Source of the DNA: an uncultured Clostridia bacterium | GTDB taxonomy: Bacteria; Bacillota; Clostridia; Oscillospirales; CAG-272 | Direction of reading: 5' to 3' | Assembly: GCA_947631245.1 (NCBI GenBank) | Contig: CANRKP010000004.1 | Location: forward strand, 1-64,000 | DNA length: 64,000 nt | Shown here: piece by piece, positions 8,428-17,585 of the stretch | Layout: every line of letters begins with the position of its first letter | Numbering within the stretch: the stretch's first letter is position 1 | Notes under the pieces: generated by a model | Told to the model about the DNA's origin: nothing | Seen by the model: only the letters and a program-made list of their open reading frames with translations | Databases searched by the model: none | Translations under genes and position numbers: made by a program

Positions 8428-9684
8428 ATGGAAAGCATAATAAGGGACGCAGCTCTTTCGCCCGAGGGAAAAAAGAAGATAGAGTGGGCGAGGGCGCACA
8501 TGCCCATCCTTTCGATACTCGAGGAGCGCTTTATAAAGGAAAAGCCGCTCGCGGGCAAAAAGCTCGCGATGTCGATACATATGGAGGCGAAAACGGCGAG
8601 AACGGCGCTGCTTCTGCGCGCGGCGGGAGCCGACGTTTACGCGACGGGCTGCAACCCGCTCTCGACGCAGGACGACGTCGCCGCGGCGCTGAGTGAGGCG
8701 GGCGTTCATGTCTTCGCGGTACACGGGGCGACGCCGGAAGAATATCACGACCACCTCTGCAAAACGCTCTCATGCCTGCCCGACGTCTTTATTGACGACG
8801 GCGGCGACCTCACGGCGATCCTCTGCGACGAGCACCCCGAATACGGCGTAAATCTCGTCGGCGGAAGCGAGGAGACGACGACGGGCATCATGAGACTGCG
8901 CGCGAGAGCGGCGGCGGGTTCGCTCCCGTTCCCGATGATATCGGTCAACGACGCGCAGATGAAGTGCCTTTTCGACAACAGGTACGGCACGGGGCAGTCC
9001 GTGCTCGACGGAATAATGAGGACGACGAACGTTTCAATCGCCGGCAGGGTCTTCGTCGTCGCCGGATACGGCTGGTGCGGCAAGGGAGCCGCGATGAGGG
9101 CGAAGGGCATGGGAGCCCGCGTCGTCGTCTGTGAGGTCGACCCGGTCCGCGCGGTCGAGGCGTTGATGGACGGCTTTGACGTGATGAGGATGGAGGAAGC
9201 CGCCGAGGTCGGCGATATATTCCTTACCGTGACCGGCTGCCGCGACGTCATAACGACCCGTCATATCGCGAAAATGAAGGACGGCGCGATCCTCTGCAAC
9301 GCAGGTCACTTCGACGTTGAGGTCGCCGTCGCCGAGATGAGGGCGCGCGCGACGCGCGTTTACGAGGCGCGGCACAATATAGAGGGGTTTGAATTTGACT
9401 TCGGCGGGGAAAAGAAGACGGTATACCTGCTCGCCGAGGGCAGGCTCGTCAATCTCGCTTCGGGCGACGGACACCCGGCAGAGATAATGGACACGAGCTT
9501 TGCGCTGCAGGCGCTGTCTGCGGAATATCTCGTAAAGCACGGCGCGCAGCTGTCGCCGGGTGTCAACGACGTGCCTGAGGAGATAGACAGAAGCGTTGCC
9601 GAAATGAAACTCTATTCCGTCGGGAAGAGAATAGACGCGCTGACGGAAGAACAGAGAGCGTATATAAATTCAACGGGCGGTTAA
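8428..9684 (+). CDS. ahcY: Adenosylhomocysteinase (archaeal/Thermotoga-type SahH)
   Basis: A 418-residue NAD-dependent hydrolase that splits S-adenosylhomocysteine (or S-inosylhomocysteine) into homocysteine and the nucleoside. Key motifs: HMEAKTA (substrate site), DDGGDL, GGSEETTTG, NDAQMKCLFDNRYGTGQS and the Rossmann loop VVAGYGWCGKG. The NRYGTGQS and GYGWCGKG variants are those of the archaeal/thermophile clade rather than the eukaryote-like clade (which has NLYGCRES and GYGDVGKG). ATG at 8428 is chosen over GTG at 8404 because a GGGGGA sequence precedes it. The deaminase gene follows after 3 bases, pointing to one SAM-recycling operon. Confidence 0.9.
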   Translation: MESIIRDAALSPEGKKKIEWARAHMPILSILEERFIKEKPLAGKKLAMSIHMEAKTARTALLLRAAGADVYATGCNPLSTQDDVAAALSEAGVHVFAVHGATPEEYHDHLCKTLSCLPDVFIDDGGDLTAILCDEHPEYGVNLVGGSEETTTGIMRLRARAAAGSLPFPMISVNDAQMKCLFDNRYGTGQSVLDGIMRTTNVSIAGRVFVVAGYGWCGKGAAMRAKGMGARVVVCEVDPVRAVEALMDGFDVMRMEEAAEVGDIFLTVTGCRDVITTRHIAKMKDGAILCNAGHFDVEVAVAEMRARATRVYEARHNIEGFEFDFGGEKKTVYLLAEGRLVNLASGDGHPAEIMDTSFALQALSAEYLVKHGAQLSPGVNDVPEEIDRSVAEMKLYSVGKRIDALTEEQRAYINSTGG

Positions 9685-9687
9685 AAA

Positions 9688-10950
9688 ATGTATTATTTTA
9701 AAAATATAAGGCTTTATACGGGCGAGGAATCGTTTGAAAACGGCGCCGTTTTGACTGACGGCAGTCTCATCGTTTACGCGGGAGACGAAAAAGGCTGTCC
9801 CGCGCATGAAGGCGCCGAGGTAATAGACGGTCGAGGCGGCATATGTATGCCGGGGCTCGTCTCGGCGCATTCGCACGCGCCGATGGTGCTCCTTCGCGGA
9901 GAGGGCGCGGACCTGCCGCTTATGGAATGGCTCGGCTGCGTTCAGAAAATGGAGGAAAACTTCACGTCCGAGACGATATATACGGGCACCGCTTTGGCGA
10001 TCGCGGAGATGATAAAAGGCGGCGTCACCGCGTTTGCGGACATGTATTTCGAGTGCCGCGACATGATACGCGCCGTGCTTGACACCGGCATCCGCGCCTC
10101 GATCTCGCGCGGCTCGACGTCGCTGGAAGGAATAGCCTCGCACGAGGCGCTCTTCCGTGAATTTGACGGGGCGGACGGGCGCGTCCGAGTGCTCGTCGGG
10201 CTGCACGGGGAATACACCTCCGACGAGAAAACTGCGCGCGCCGCGGCGGAGCTTGCGGCAAAGCTCGGGACGGGCGTTCACGTCCACATGTCGGAGAGCA
10301 TATCGGAGGTGGAGGGCTGCGTCTCGCGCCACGGCGTGACGCCTCCCGAATATTTCGAGCGGATAGGGCTCTTCGACGTGCCCGTCACGGCGGCGCACTG
10401 CGTGCATCTTACAAACGAAGATATTGACATCATCGCGCGTCACGGTGTCATTCCCGTGCACTGTCCGGCGAGCAATATGTACCTTGCGAGTGGAGCTGCG
10501 CCCGTGAATGAGCTTCTTTCGCGCGGAATACCCGTTGCGCTCGGGACGGACGGCGCGGCGAGCAACAACACGCTCGATATGTTCCGTGAGATGAGGCTCG
10601 CGGCGCTGCTTTCGAAGGTGAAAACAATGCGGGCGGACGCGCTTCCGGCAAGAACCGCGGTCGAAATGGCGACGAAAAACGCTGCCAAAGCCGCGGGATT
10701 TCCCGAGGTCGGGATCCTTGCCGCGGGCAGACCTGCGGATTTGATCCTTCTTGACGGGGAAGCGCTGCATCTCAACGCATGCGATATCCCGACGGCGGTC
10801 GTTTATTCCGCCTCGGGCGCCGACGTTAAGCTCACGATGGTGGACGGACGCGCGCTCTTCCGTGACGGCGAGTACACGACGGTTGACATTGAGCGCCTCC
10901 GCTATGAGGGGAGACGGGCGTCGGCGCATTTGCGGGGAAGTCAAAATTAA
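9688..10950 (+). CDS. mtaD: 5'-methylthioadenosine/S-adenosylhomocysteine deaminase
   Basis: A 420-residue amidohydrolase of the MtaD/SsnA group. Metal ligands are visible: H61 and H63 (SAHSHAPM), the HVHMSES histidine, the AAHCVHL histidine and Asp in GTDGAASN. MtaD enzymes deaminate MTA, SAH and adenosine to the inosine forms. It begins 3 bases after ahcY ends and is surely co-transcribed. Together the two could run SAH to S-inosylhomocysteine to homocysteine plus inosine, as shown in Methanocaldococcus. Substrate preference cannot be read from the sequence. Confidence 0.85.
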   Translation: MYYFKNIRLYTGEESFENGAVLTDGSLIVYAGDEKGCPAHEGAEVIDGRGGICMPGLVSAHSHAPMVLLRGEGADLPLMEWLGCVQKMEENFTSETIYTGTALAIAEMIKGGVTAFADMYFECRDMIRAVLDTGIRASISRGSTSLEGIASHEALFREFDGADGRVRVLVGLHGEYTSDEKTARAAAELAAKLGTGVHVHMSESISEVEGCVSRHGVTPPEYFERIGLFDVPVTAAHCVHLTNEDIDIIARHGVIPVHCPASNMYLASGAAPVNELLSRGIPVALGTDGAASNNTLDMFREMRLAALLSKVKTMRADALPARTAVEMATKNAAKAAGFPEVGILAAGRPADLILLDGEALHLNACDIPTAVVYSASGADVKLTMVDGRALFRDGEYTTVDIERLRYEGRRASAHLRGSQN

Positions 10951-11023
10951 GGCAAACGCCTTTCGGGAATAAATTGGATCGGCATGTGCCAAGGATTTTA
11001 CATCATACATATGCAATGCAACA

Positions 11024-11052
11024 TTGTTTTAATTCATAAAGTGTGATATTAT
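11024..11052 (+). promoter_or_regulatory. Sigma-A promoter for the surface protein
   Basis: TTGTTT (11024-11029), 17-base spacer, TATTAT (11047-11052), 61 bases before the ATG at 11113. Confidence 0.55.
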
Positions 11053-11112
11053 TTAGAAAAATTGATGAGTAGAAAAGCATCAAACTCAAAAAAATATGGA
11101 GGTTTTCTACAT

Positions 11113-11889
11113 ATGAGAAAACACATGAAGCTCATCGTCAGCGCAATCGCGCTCATCTCTCTTGTTGCTGTTATGATGGTCCCCGCTTTTGCTGCGGACA
11201 CAGGCACTCTCGCCATCGGAGACGGCGCTGTGGAGGCTGACGGTGTTTCCACCCTTACTCTTGCAGACGGCACCATCACTTGGGCAGGCCTTAACGACCC
11301 GCTTCAGGAAAAAGAGGGCGCAAAGCAGCTCGGTCTTAAGCCGAAGGATGCTTCCAACCTTGACAGCGCTTATATCGAGTTCAAGTTCACGGTAGAGAAA
11401 GCCGGTGAATATGAGCTTACCGTTTCTTTCGCTGCTGACAATGTCAACAGAAAGGCAAACGTTATCGTTAACGGCGACAAGGATCATGCTGCCGCTTTGA
11501 CTGTTGCTGACGGAAAGGGCTGGAGCACCCAGACTAACACGATCACGGCGAAGCTCGCTGCAGGCAGCGTCACCGTCCGCCTTGTAAACGACCCCGCGTT
11601 CGACGGCTCTACCGTTAAGGCTCTCAACGTTGTGTCTCTCGGCTGGAAACTGACAAAGGCTGATACGGCTGATACGGATGACACTCAGAAGCCTGCTGAC
11701 TCTCAGCAGCCTGCAGATTCACAGAAGCCCGCTGACACGCAGAAGCCCGCTGACACACAGCCCTCCGGCGGCACTCAGCAGCCTTCCGGCGGTACGCAGC
11801 AGTCTCCTCAGACCGGTGTTGCTACCGTAGCTCTCGCAGTTGCAGCAATCGGTAGCGGCGCGTTCGTCGTGAGCAAGAGAAAGCACTGA
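11113..11889 (+). CDS. Cell-wall-anchored surface protein (LPXTG-like, SPQTG)
   Basis: A 258-residue exported protein. Residues 1-~29 are a signal peptide (basic KHMK, hydrophobic core, cleavage after PAFA). Residues ~30-190 form a beta-rich domain resembling carbohydrate-binding or galactose-binding-like folds ([20 protein letters not shown]). Residues ~197-232 are a low-complexity spacer built on short repeats ([18 protein letters not shown]). The C-terminus ends SPQTG, a hydrophobic segment and SKRKH, a sorting signal with S in place of L/N. AT-rich GGAGG sits 10 bases before the ATG. Codon use is more neutral (many CTT, GCT) than its neighbours, as expected of a highly expressed gene. No sortase gene lies in the window. 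Confidence 0.82.
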   Translation: MRKHMKLIVSAIALISLVAVMMVPAFAADTGTLAIGDGAVEADGVSTLTLADGTITWAGLNDPLQEKEGAKQLGLKPKDASNLDSAYIEFKFTVEKAGEYELTVSFAADNVNRKANVIVNGDKDHAAALTVADGKGWSTQTNTITAKLAAGSVTVRLVNDPAFDGSTVKALNVVSLGWKLTKADTADTDDTQKPADSQQPADSQKPADTQKPADTQPSGGTQQPSGGTQQSPQTGVATVALAVAAIGSGAFVVSKRKH

Positions 11890-11913
11890 GCTTTATAATA
11901 AGCATATTATCCA

Positions 11914-11938
11914 AAGGGGCGCATTTAACGCCCCTTTG
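11914..11938. terminator. First hairpin after the surface protein gene
   Basis: Nine-base arms AAAGGGGCG and CGCCCCTTT around a 7-base loop, 25 bases after the stop codon. It is symmetrical with A- and T-runs, so could act in either direction. Confidence 0.75.
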
Positions 11939-11939
11939 C

Positions 11940-11990
11940 CTGTCTCTTCCGCCTCTCCCTCCCCTGCGGAAGAGACAGGCTTTTTCTTTT
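11940..11990 (+). terminator. Second, strong terminator before rpsU
   Basis: Thirteen-base arms CTGTCTCTTCCGC and GCGGAAGAGACAG followed by CTTTTTCTTTTTT. Two terminators in tandem isolate the surface protein gene from rpsU. Confidence 0.85.
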
Positions 11991-12023
11991 TTGCAAAAGG
12001 GAAAATTTTATTGCCGAAAATTC

Positions 12024-12052
12024 TTGACACGGGCGGGATATTCTGATATAAT
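12024..12052 (+). promoter_or_regulatory. Strong sigma-A promoter for rpsU
   Basis: TTGACA (12024-12029), 17-base spacer, consensus TATAAT (12047-12052). It predicts a leader of about 93 bases before the rpsU ATG at 12153. Confidence 0.8.
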
Positions 12053-12152
12053 GACCGATGTCGGTCGGAGGACGGGCGCGTTCGGGCGCGTTGCGCTTGC
12101 ACCTCGCCGATATAAAAACGGAGATCTTTTTTGCGAAGGGGGGGATACGGAA

Positions 12153-12329
12153 ATGGCAGAAATCAGAGTCAAGGAGAATGAATCTCTCGACAGTGCGCTT
12201 CGCAGATTTAAGCGTCAGTGCGCGAGATCGGGCGTCCTCGCTGAACTTCGCAAAAGGGAGCACTACGAAAAGCCCAGCGTGAAGAAAAAGAAGAAAGCGG
12301 AAGCCGCTAGAAAGCGCAAGTATAAGTAA
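12153..12329 (+). CDS. rpsU: 30S ribosomal protein S21
   Basis: A 58-residue basic protein with the S21 pattern: [33 protein letters not shown] and a lysine/arginine-rich tail ending RKRKYK. S21 sits near the anti-Shine-Dalgarno end of 16S rRNA in the 30S subunit. GGGGGGAT precedes the ATG. It is monocistronic here, between its own promoter and terminator. The longer in-frame opening back to 11991 is untranslated leader. Confidence 0.95.
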   Translation: MAEIRVKENESLDSALRRFKRQCARSGVLAELRKREHYEKPSVKKKKKAEAARKRKYK

Positions 12330-12345
12330 TATGCGAGAAGCGCGT

Positions 12346-12377
12346 CACGCCGACCGGAAACGGTCGGCGTGTTTTTT
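12346..12377 (+). terminator. rpsU terminator
   Basis: Eleven-base arms CACGCCGACCG and CGGTCGGCGTG with a GAAA tetraloop, followed by TTTTTT. Confidence 0.9.
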
Positions 12378-12511
12378 ATCGTGAAAAGAAATACGCCGCG
12401 CCATCCGCCCTTCCCGAAAAACAATTGAGTTTTTGCGCCTGTTTTCGCCGCTTTTTGCATATTGGAAAAACGCGCGCGGCATAATAAGAACTATTATATG
12501 CAAAAACAATA

Positions 12512-12540
12512 TTGTAATCAGAAGCAAAACGTGGTAAGAT
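12512..12540 (+). promoter_or_regulatory. Sigma-A promoter for the apgM-like/thrC operon
   Basis: TTGTAA (12512-12517), 17-base spacer, TAAGAT (12535-12540), 54 bases before the ATG at 12595. Confidence 0.6.
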
Positions 12541-12594
12541 AAAAGAGCCGGACGGCGGCATGATATGCATTATTTTAGGAGCTGAAATTCAAAA

Positions 12595-13794
12595 ATGAAG
12601 TATATAGTCATTTTGGGCGACGGTATGGCGGATCTCCCCATAGAATCGCTCGGCGGGCGCACGCCTCTCGAGGCGGCAAATACGCCGAATATGGACGCGC
12701 TCGCGGGAATGGGAGAGATGGGACTTGTACGCACCGTTCCCGAAGGCATGAAGCCGGGCAGCGACGTCGCGAATCTCGCTGTGCTCGGATATGACCCGAA
12801 AAAGAATTATTCGGGCCGCTCGCCGCTCGAGGCGCTGTCGGTCGGCGTGCCTATGGCGGACGGCGATATCGTCTTCCGCTGCAACCTCGTCACGCTGACG
12901 GAGGACGGTCCGTATGAAAAAAAGACGATAACGGACCACAGCTCGGGTGAAATTTCGACCGCAGACGCCGATATTCTTATGGACGCCGTGAGAGAGCGCT
13001 TCAACTCCGACGTGTTCTCGTTTTACACCGGCACATCGTACCGCCATATAATGATATGGCACGGCGGACGCATGCCGGAGCTTATCCCGCCTCACGACCA
13101 TCTCGGAGACGTTATCGGCATGTATCTTCCCGAAGAGCCCGAGCTTCTCTCCATGATGAAGGAGAGCTTTGACCTTCTCAACCTTCATCCGCTCAACAAA
13201 AAGCGCGCGGAGGAAGGAAAAAACAAGGCAAACTCGCTTTGGTTTTGGGGCGCGGGCGTAAAGCCGTCGCTTTCCTCGTTCAAGGAAAAGACGGGACTGT
13301 CGGGCGCCATGATATCTGCCGTCGACCTTCTGAAGGGGATTGCCGTCGGCGCTGGAATGAGGGTCATAAACGTCGAGGGCGCGGACGGTACGCTCCACAC
13401 GAATTACGAAGGAAAGGCGCACGCCGCCGTGAAGGCTCTGCTTTCCGACGGAGACGATTTCGTATACATACATGTCGAAGCCCCGGACGAGATGGGGCAT
13501 CAGGGCAGCGCCGAGCGCAAGGTGCGCTCGATAGAGTACATAGACGAAAAGATTTTGGGCACGGTCCGCCGCGAGATGGACGCTTCGGGCGAGCCTTACA
13601 GACTGCTCCTTCTGCCCGACCATCCGACCCCCGTCGCTTGCAGGACGCACACCGCGGACCCCGTGCCGTATGTCCTTTACGACAGCAGGCGGCAGCTTAA
13701 GCGGGTCGCACGTTATTCTGAGAGAGAGGCGGCGGAGACAGGCATATTCCGCCCCGAAGGATATAAAATGATCGATCTTCTGACCGAGGAATAA
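12595..13794 (+). CDS. ApgM-type phosphoglycerate mutase family; proposed homoserine kinase
   Basis: A 399-residue member of the alkaline-phosphatase superfamily, archaeal-type cofactor-independent phosphoglycerate mutase branch. Motifs: ILGDGMAD (metal Asp), the GSDVANLAVLGYDP nucleophile serine, HVEAPDEMGH and LLPDHPTP. A sub-branch encoded beside threonine genes is annotated TIGR02535, proposed homoserine kinase. Here the threonine synthase gene starts one base after this stop codon, and no GHMP-type ThrB is in the window, which favours the homoserine kinase role by inference; glycolytic mutase activity remains possible. Promoter at 12512-12540; AGGAG precedes the ATG. Confidence 0.85.
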   Translation: MKYIVILGDGMADLPIESLGGRTPLEAANTPNMDALAGMGEMGLVRTVPEGMKPGSDVANLAVLGYDPKKNYSGRSPLEALSVGVPMADGDIVFRCNLVTLTEDGPYEKKTITDHSSGEISTADADILMDAVRERFNSDVFSFYTGTSYRHIMIWHGGRMPELIPPHDHLGDVIGMYLPEEPELLSMMKESFDLLNLHPLNKKRAEEGKNKANSLWFWGAGVKPSLSSFKEKTGLSGAMISAVDLLKGIAVGAGMRVINVEGADGTLHTNYEGKAHAAVKALLSDGDDFVYIHVEAPDEMGHQGSAERKVRSIEYIDEKILGTVRREMDASGEPYRLLLLPDHPTPVACRTHTADPVPYVLYDSRRQLKRVARYSEREAAETGIFRPEGYKMIDLLTEE

Positions 13795-13795
13795 A

Positions 13796-15298
13796 ATGAT
13801 GAAAGACTTACTTTACAAAAGCACACGAGGAGGCGGCGAGGCGCTGACGGCGTCGCGCGCGATCCTCTCGGGACTTGCGGACGACGGCGGTCTCTTCGTG
13901 CCGGAACGCATTCCCGAGCTCGGCATCTCGCCGGAGGAGCTTTCGAGGCTCGACTACAAAAAGACGGCTTTTTCCGTGATGAGGCTTTTTCTCACGGACT
14001 ATACCGACGAGGAGCTTTGGGACTGCATAAACGGCGCGTATGACTCGAAATTTGACACCGAAAACATCGTTGAACTGAGACGCGCGGGCGGCGCTTACTA
14101 TCTCGAGCTTTACCACGGCGCGACAATAGCGTTCAAGGACATGGCGCTCTCGATACTGCCGCGTCTCATGACGACGGCGGCGAAAAAGAACGGTGTTTCG
14201 GAAGACGTCGTCATACTGACGGCAACGTCCGGCGATACGGGCAAGGCGGCGCTTTCGGGGTTTGCCGACGTGAACGGCACGCGCATCATAGTCTTCTATC
14301 CCAAAAACGGCGTTTCCGCCGTTCAGGAGCGTCAGATGGTGACGCAGCGCGGAGACAACACCGCCGTCGTCGGCGTTCACGGCAACTTCGACGACGCGCA
14401 GAACGGCGTCAAGGCGATCTTCGAGGACGCGGAGCTGAAGGCGCGTCTAAAAAAACACGGTTTTGTTTTCTCGTCCGCAAATTCGATAAACATAGGGCGG
14501 CTTGTGCCGCAGATAGTGTATTACGTTTACGCATACGGTCGTATTTTGGCGGACGGCGCGGTAAACGCGGGCGAGCCGATAAACGTCGCCGTTCCGACAG
14601 GCAATTTCGGCAACATCCTCGCCGCGCACTACGCAAAGCGGATGGGGGTGCCGATAGGGAAGCTGATATGCGCGTCGAACGACAACCGCGTGCTCACGGA
14701 TTTCTTCAGCAGCGGCGAATACGACAAAAACCGTCCATTCTATACGACGAGCTCGCCATCTATGGACATCCTCATTTCGAGCAACCTTGAGCGCCTCATA
14801 TACGAGATGACGGGGACGGGAAACGACCCCGAGGCATGCGCCGCTTATATGCGCCTCTTGCGCGAGTGCGGGCGGTATTCGCTCACCGACGCGGAGCGCG
14901 CGCGGCTCGGCGAATTTTTCGGAGGCTGCGCCTCGGAAAAAGAGGCCTCGGAAGAGATAGGGCGCGTGTGGCGCGAGTACGGCTACGTTATAGACACGCA
15001 CACCGCCGTCGCCTCCCGCGTATACAGAGATTATGCGTCGTCGACGGGCGACACTGTGCCGACGGTCATTGCGTCAACGGCGAGCCCGTACAAATTTGCC
15101 GGCAGCGTCATCGAGGCGATATGCGGCGGGCGCGTTCCGGGCGATGATTTCGCCCTCGTCGACGAGCTTTCGCGCGTATCGGGTACGAAGGTGCCGCAGG
15201 CAGTCGAGGAGATAAGGACAGCGCCGGTGCGGCACACCCGCGTCTGCGAAAAGGACGGTATGCGGAAAGCCGTGTGCGATATCCTCGGAATAAATTGA
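13796..15298 (+). CDS. thrC: Threonine synthase
   Basis: A 500-residue PLP enzyme converting O-phosphohomoserine to threonine. The PLP lysine lies in GATIAFKDMALS (residue ~113), the phosphate and PLP loop in TATSGDTGKAAL, and a further conserved PTGNFGNILAAHYAKRMG segment follows. The length places it in the long E. coli/yeast-type class. It begins right after the ApgM-like gene with a possible tandem ATGATG start (13796 or 13799). Together with aspartate kinase at 21.7-23.0 kb this covers two steps of threonine synthesis in the window. Confidence 0.93.
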   Translation: MMKDLLYKSTRGGGEALTASRAILSGLADDGGLFVPERIPELGISPEELSRLDYKKTAFSVMRLFLTDYTDEELWDCINGAYDSKFDTENIVELRRAGGAYYLELYHGATIAFKDMALSILPRLMTTAAKKNGVSEDVVILTATSGDTGKAALSGFADVNGTRIIVFYPKNGVSAVQERQMVTQRGDNTAVVGVHGNFDDAQNGVKAIFEDAELKARLKKHGFVFSSANSINIGRLVPQIVYYVYAYGRILADGAVNAGEPINVAVPTGNFGNILAAHYAKRMGVPIGKLICASNDNRVLTDFFSSGEYDKNRPFYTTSSPSMDILISSNLERLIYEMTGTGNDPEACAAYMRLLRECGRYSLTDAERARLGEFFGGCASEKEASEEIGRVWREYGYVIDTHTAVASRVYRDYASSTGDTVPTVIASTASPYKFAGSVIEAICGGRVPGDDFALVDELSRVSGTKVPQAVEEIRTAPVRHTRVCEKDGMRKAVCDILGIN

Positions 15299-15317
15299 TT
15301 TTTGGGAGAGAGTAAAA

Positions 15318-16397
15318 GTGAGAGTTTATAATTTTTCTGCCGGTCCGGCGATGCTGCCGGAGGAGGTTTTGAGGGAAGCCGCGGACGAGATGCTCGACTA
15401 CCGCGGAACGGGAATGAGCGTTATGGAGATGAGCCACCGCTCAAAGGCTTATGCGGAGATAATAGAGACCGCGGAGGCCGACCTCCGCTCGCTGCTCGGA
15501 ATCCCCGACAACTACCGCGTCCTCTTCCTTCAGGGCGGCGCGTCGCAGCAGTTTGCGATGATACCGATGAATTTGATGAAAAACCGCGTCGCGGACTACA
15601 TAATCACGGGTCAGTGGGCGAAAAAAGCACACGCGGAGGCAAAGCTCTACGGCGAGGCAAACGCGATAGCGTCGAGCGCGGACAATACGTTTTCATACAT
15701 TCCCGACTGCTCGGATCTGCCGATAAGCGAGAACGCGGACTACGTCTATATCTGCGAGAACAACACGATATACGGCACGAAATTCCATGAGCTGCCGAAT
15801 ACGAAGGGCAAACCGCTCGTCGCGGACGTCTCCTCCTGCTTTCTCTCCGAGCCGATGGACGTGACGCGGTACGGCGTCGTCTACGGCGGAGTTCAGAAGA
15901 ACATAGGTCCCGCGGGCGTCGTCATCGTCATCATCCGCGACGACCTTGTGACCGAGGACGTTCTCCCCGGCACGCCGACGATGCTGCGCTATAAGATACA
16001 CGCCGACAACGGTTCGCTTTACAACACGCCGCCCGCATACGGCATCTACATCTGCGGCAAGGTCTTCAAATGGCTGAAGGCGCGCGGCGGGCTCCCTGCG
16101 ATGAAAGAATACAATGAGAAAAAGGCGGCGATACTTTACGATTACCTCGACGCCTCAAAGCTTTTCCGCGGCACGGTCGAAAAAAAGGACCGCTCGCTGA
16201 TGAACGTCCCGTTCGTGACGGGGAGCGACGAGCTCGACGCGAAATTCGTCAAGGAAGCGACAGCCTCAGGTCTTGTCAATCTCAAAGGTCACCGCACGGT
16301 CGGCGGCATGAGGGCGAGCATTTATAACGCAATGCCGACCGAGGGCGTTTGCGAGCTCGTCCGTTTCATGGAGAAATTCGAGGCGGAAAACGCCTAG
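15318..16397 (+). CDS. serC: Phosphoserine aminotransferase
   Basis: A 359-residue class V PLP aminotransferase making 3-phosphoserine from 3-phosphohydroxypyruvate and glutamate. Diagnostic segments: NFSAGPAMLP at the start, GMSVMEMSHRSK, FLQGGASQQF, and the PLP lysine in YGGVQKNIGPAGV (residue ~195). The start is GTG at 15318 after GGGAGAG; the protein begins exactly at the conserved RVYNFSAGPA. serA follows 24 bases later, forming a serine operon. Confidence 0.95.
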   Translation: MRVYNFSAGPAMLPEEVLREAADEMLDYRGTGMSVMEMSHRSKAYAEIIETAEADLRSLLGIPDNYRVLFLQGGASQQFAMIPMNLMKNRVADYIITGQWAKKAHAEAKLYGEANAIASSADNTFSYIPDCSDLPISENADYVYICENNTIYGTKFHELPNTKGKPLVADVSSCFLSEPMDVTRYGVVYGGVQKNIGPAGVVIVIIRDDLVTEDVLPGTPTMLRYKIHADNGSLYNTPPAYGIYICGKVFKWLKARGGLPAMKEYNEKKAAILYDYLDASKLFRGTVEKKDRSLMNVPFVTGSDELDAKFVKEATASGLVNLKGHRTVGGMRASIYNAMPTEGVCELVRFMEKFEAENA

Positions 16398-16421
16398 AGA
16401 GCATAAAAAAGGAGAGCCGCA

Positions 16422-17585
16422 ATGCACAAAATATATTATTTCAACCCGATATCAAAGGCGGGAACGTCGCTTCTTCCTTACGGATACGAAACGACCGGCG
16501 ACCTTGCCGAGGCCGACGCCGCGTTTGTCCGCTCCGCCTCGCTGCATGAAGCGGAGCTGCCGAAATCTCTTCTCGCGATAGCGCGCGCGGGCGCGGGCGT
16601 CAACAATATCCCGCTCGACAAGTGCGCGGAGGAGGGCATCGTCGTCTTCAACACGCCTGGCGCAAACGCTAACGGAGTAAAGGAGCTCGCGATATGCGGG
16701 ATGCTGCTTGCCTGCCGCGATATCATCGGCGGCGTGAACTGGGTCGGCGAGATAAAGGACGAGGCGGGCGTCGCGGCGCTCGTTGAAAAGGGAAAGAAAA
16801 AATTTGCAGGCACCGAGATAGCGGGCAAAAAGCTCGGCGTCATAGGGCTTGGCGCTATCGGCGGTCCTCTCGCGAACGCGGCGGAGGCGCTCGGTATGGA
16901 GGTCTACGGCTGCGATCCGTTTTTGTCCGTCGACGCCGCATGGCACCTCGACAGCAAAATAATAAGGGCAAAGACGCGCGAGGAGATTTTCGCGGAGTGC
17001 GACATAATCACGCTTCACGTCCCGCTCCTCGACGACACGCGCGGAATGATAAACGAGGACACGCTCTCGCTCATGAAGGACGGCGTTGTCATACTCAACT
17101 TCGCCCGAGACCTGCTCGTCGACGACGACGCGATGGAAAAGGCGCTCGCCACGGGCAAGGTAAAAAGATATGTGACCGACTTCCCGAACGACAGGACGGT
17201 GAAAATGAACGGCGTTATCGCGATCCCGCACCTCGGTGCGTCTACCGAGGAATCCGAGGACAACTGCGCCGTCATGGCAGTGCGCGAGATGACGGACTAT
17301 ATTGAAAACGGGAACATCAAAAATTCCGTCAATTATCCGAACTGCGACATGGGCATGCCCACAAAGGCGGGGAGGATCGCGGTGCTCCACGAGAACATCC
17401 CGAACACGATAAGCCGCTTCACGGCGGTGCTTGCCGCGGAGGGCATCAACATTTCCGACATGATCAACCGCAGCCGCAAGGATCACGCCTACACGATGCT
17501 CGACATCGACAGCGAGGCGACGCCGGCGGCGATCGAGAGCATGTGCGCGCTCGAGGGCGTGCGCCGCGTCAGAGTCATAAAATGA
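16422..17585 (+). CDS. serA: D-3-phosphoglycerate dehydrogenase
   Basis: A 387-residue NAD-dependent dehydrogenase for the first step of serine synthesis. The Rossmann loop is LGVIGLGAIGG (residues ~138-148), catalytic Arg is in NFARDLLVDD, and the His-containing segment IPHLGASTEES is present. Residues ~315-387 are a C-terminal ACT domain (LHENIPNTISRFTAVLAAEGINI) likely used for serine feedback. AGGAG precedes the ATG. The stop overlaps the next gene's start (ATGA). Confidence 0.94.
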   Translation: MHKIYYFNPISKAGTSLLPYGYETTGDLAEADAAFVRSASLHEAELPKSLLAIARAGAGVNNIPLDKCAEEGIVVFNTPGANANGVKELAICGMLLACRDIIGGVNWVGEIKDEAGVAALVEKGKKKFAGTEIAGKKLGVIGLGAIGGPLANAAEALGMEVYGCDPFLSVDAAWHLDSKIIRAKTREEIFAECDIITLHVPLLDDTRGMINEDTLSLMKDGVVILNFARDLLVDDDAMEKALATGKVKRYVTDFPNDRTVKMNGVIAIPHLGASTEESEDNCAVMAVREMTDYIENGNIKNSVNYPNCDMGMPTKAGRIAVLHENIPNTISRFTAVLAAEGINISDMINRSRKDHAYTMLDIDSEATPAAIESMCALEGVRRVRVIK

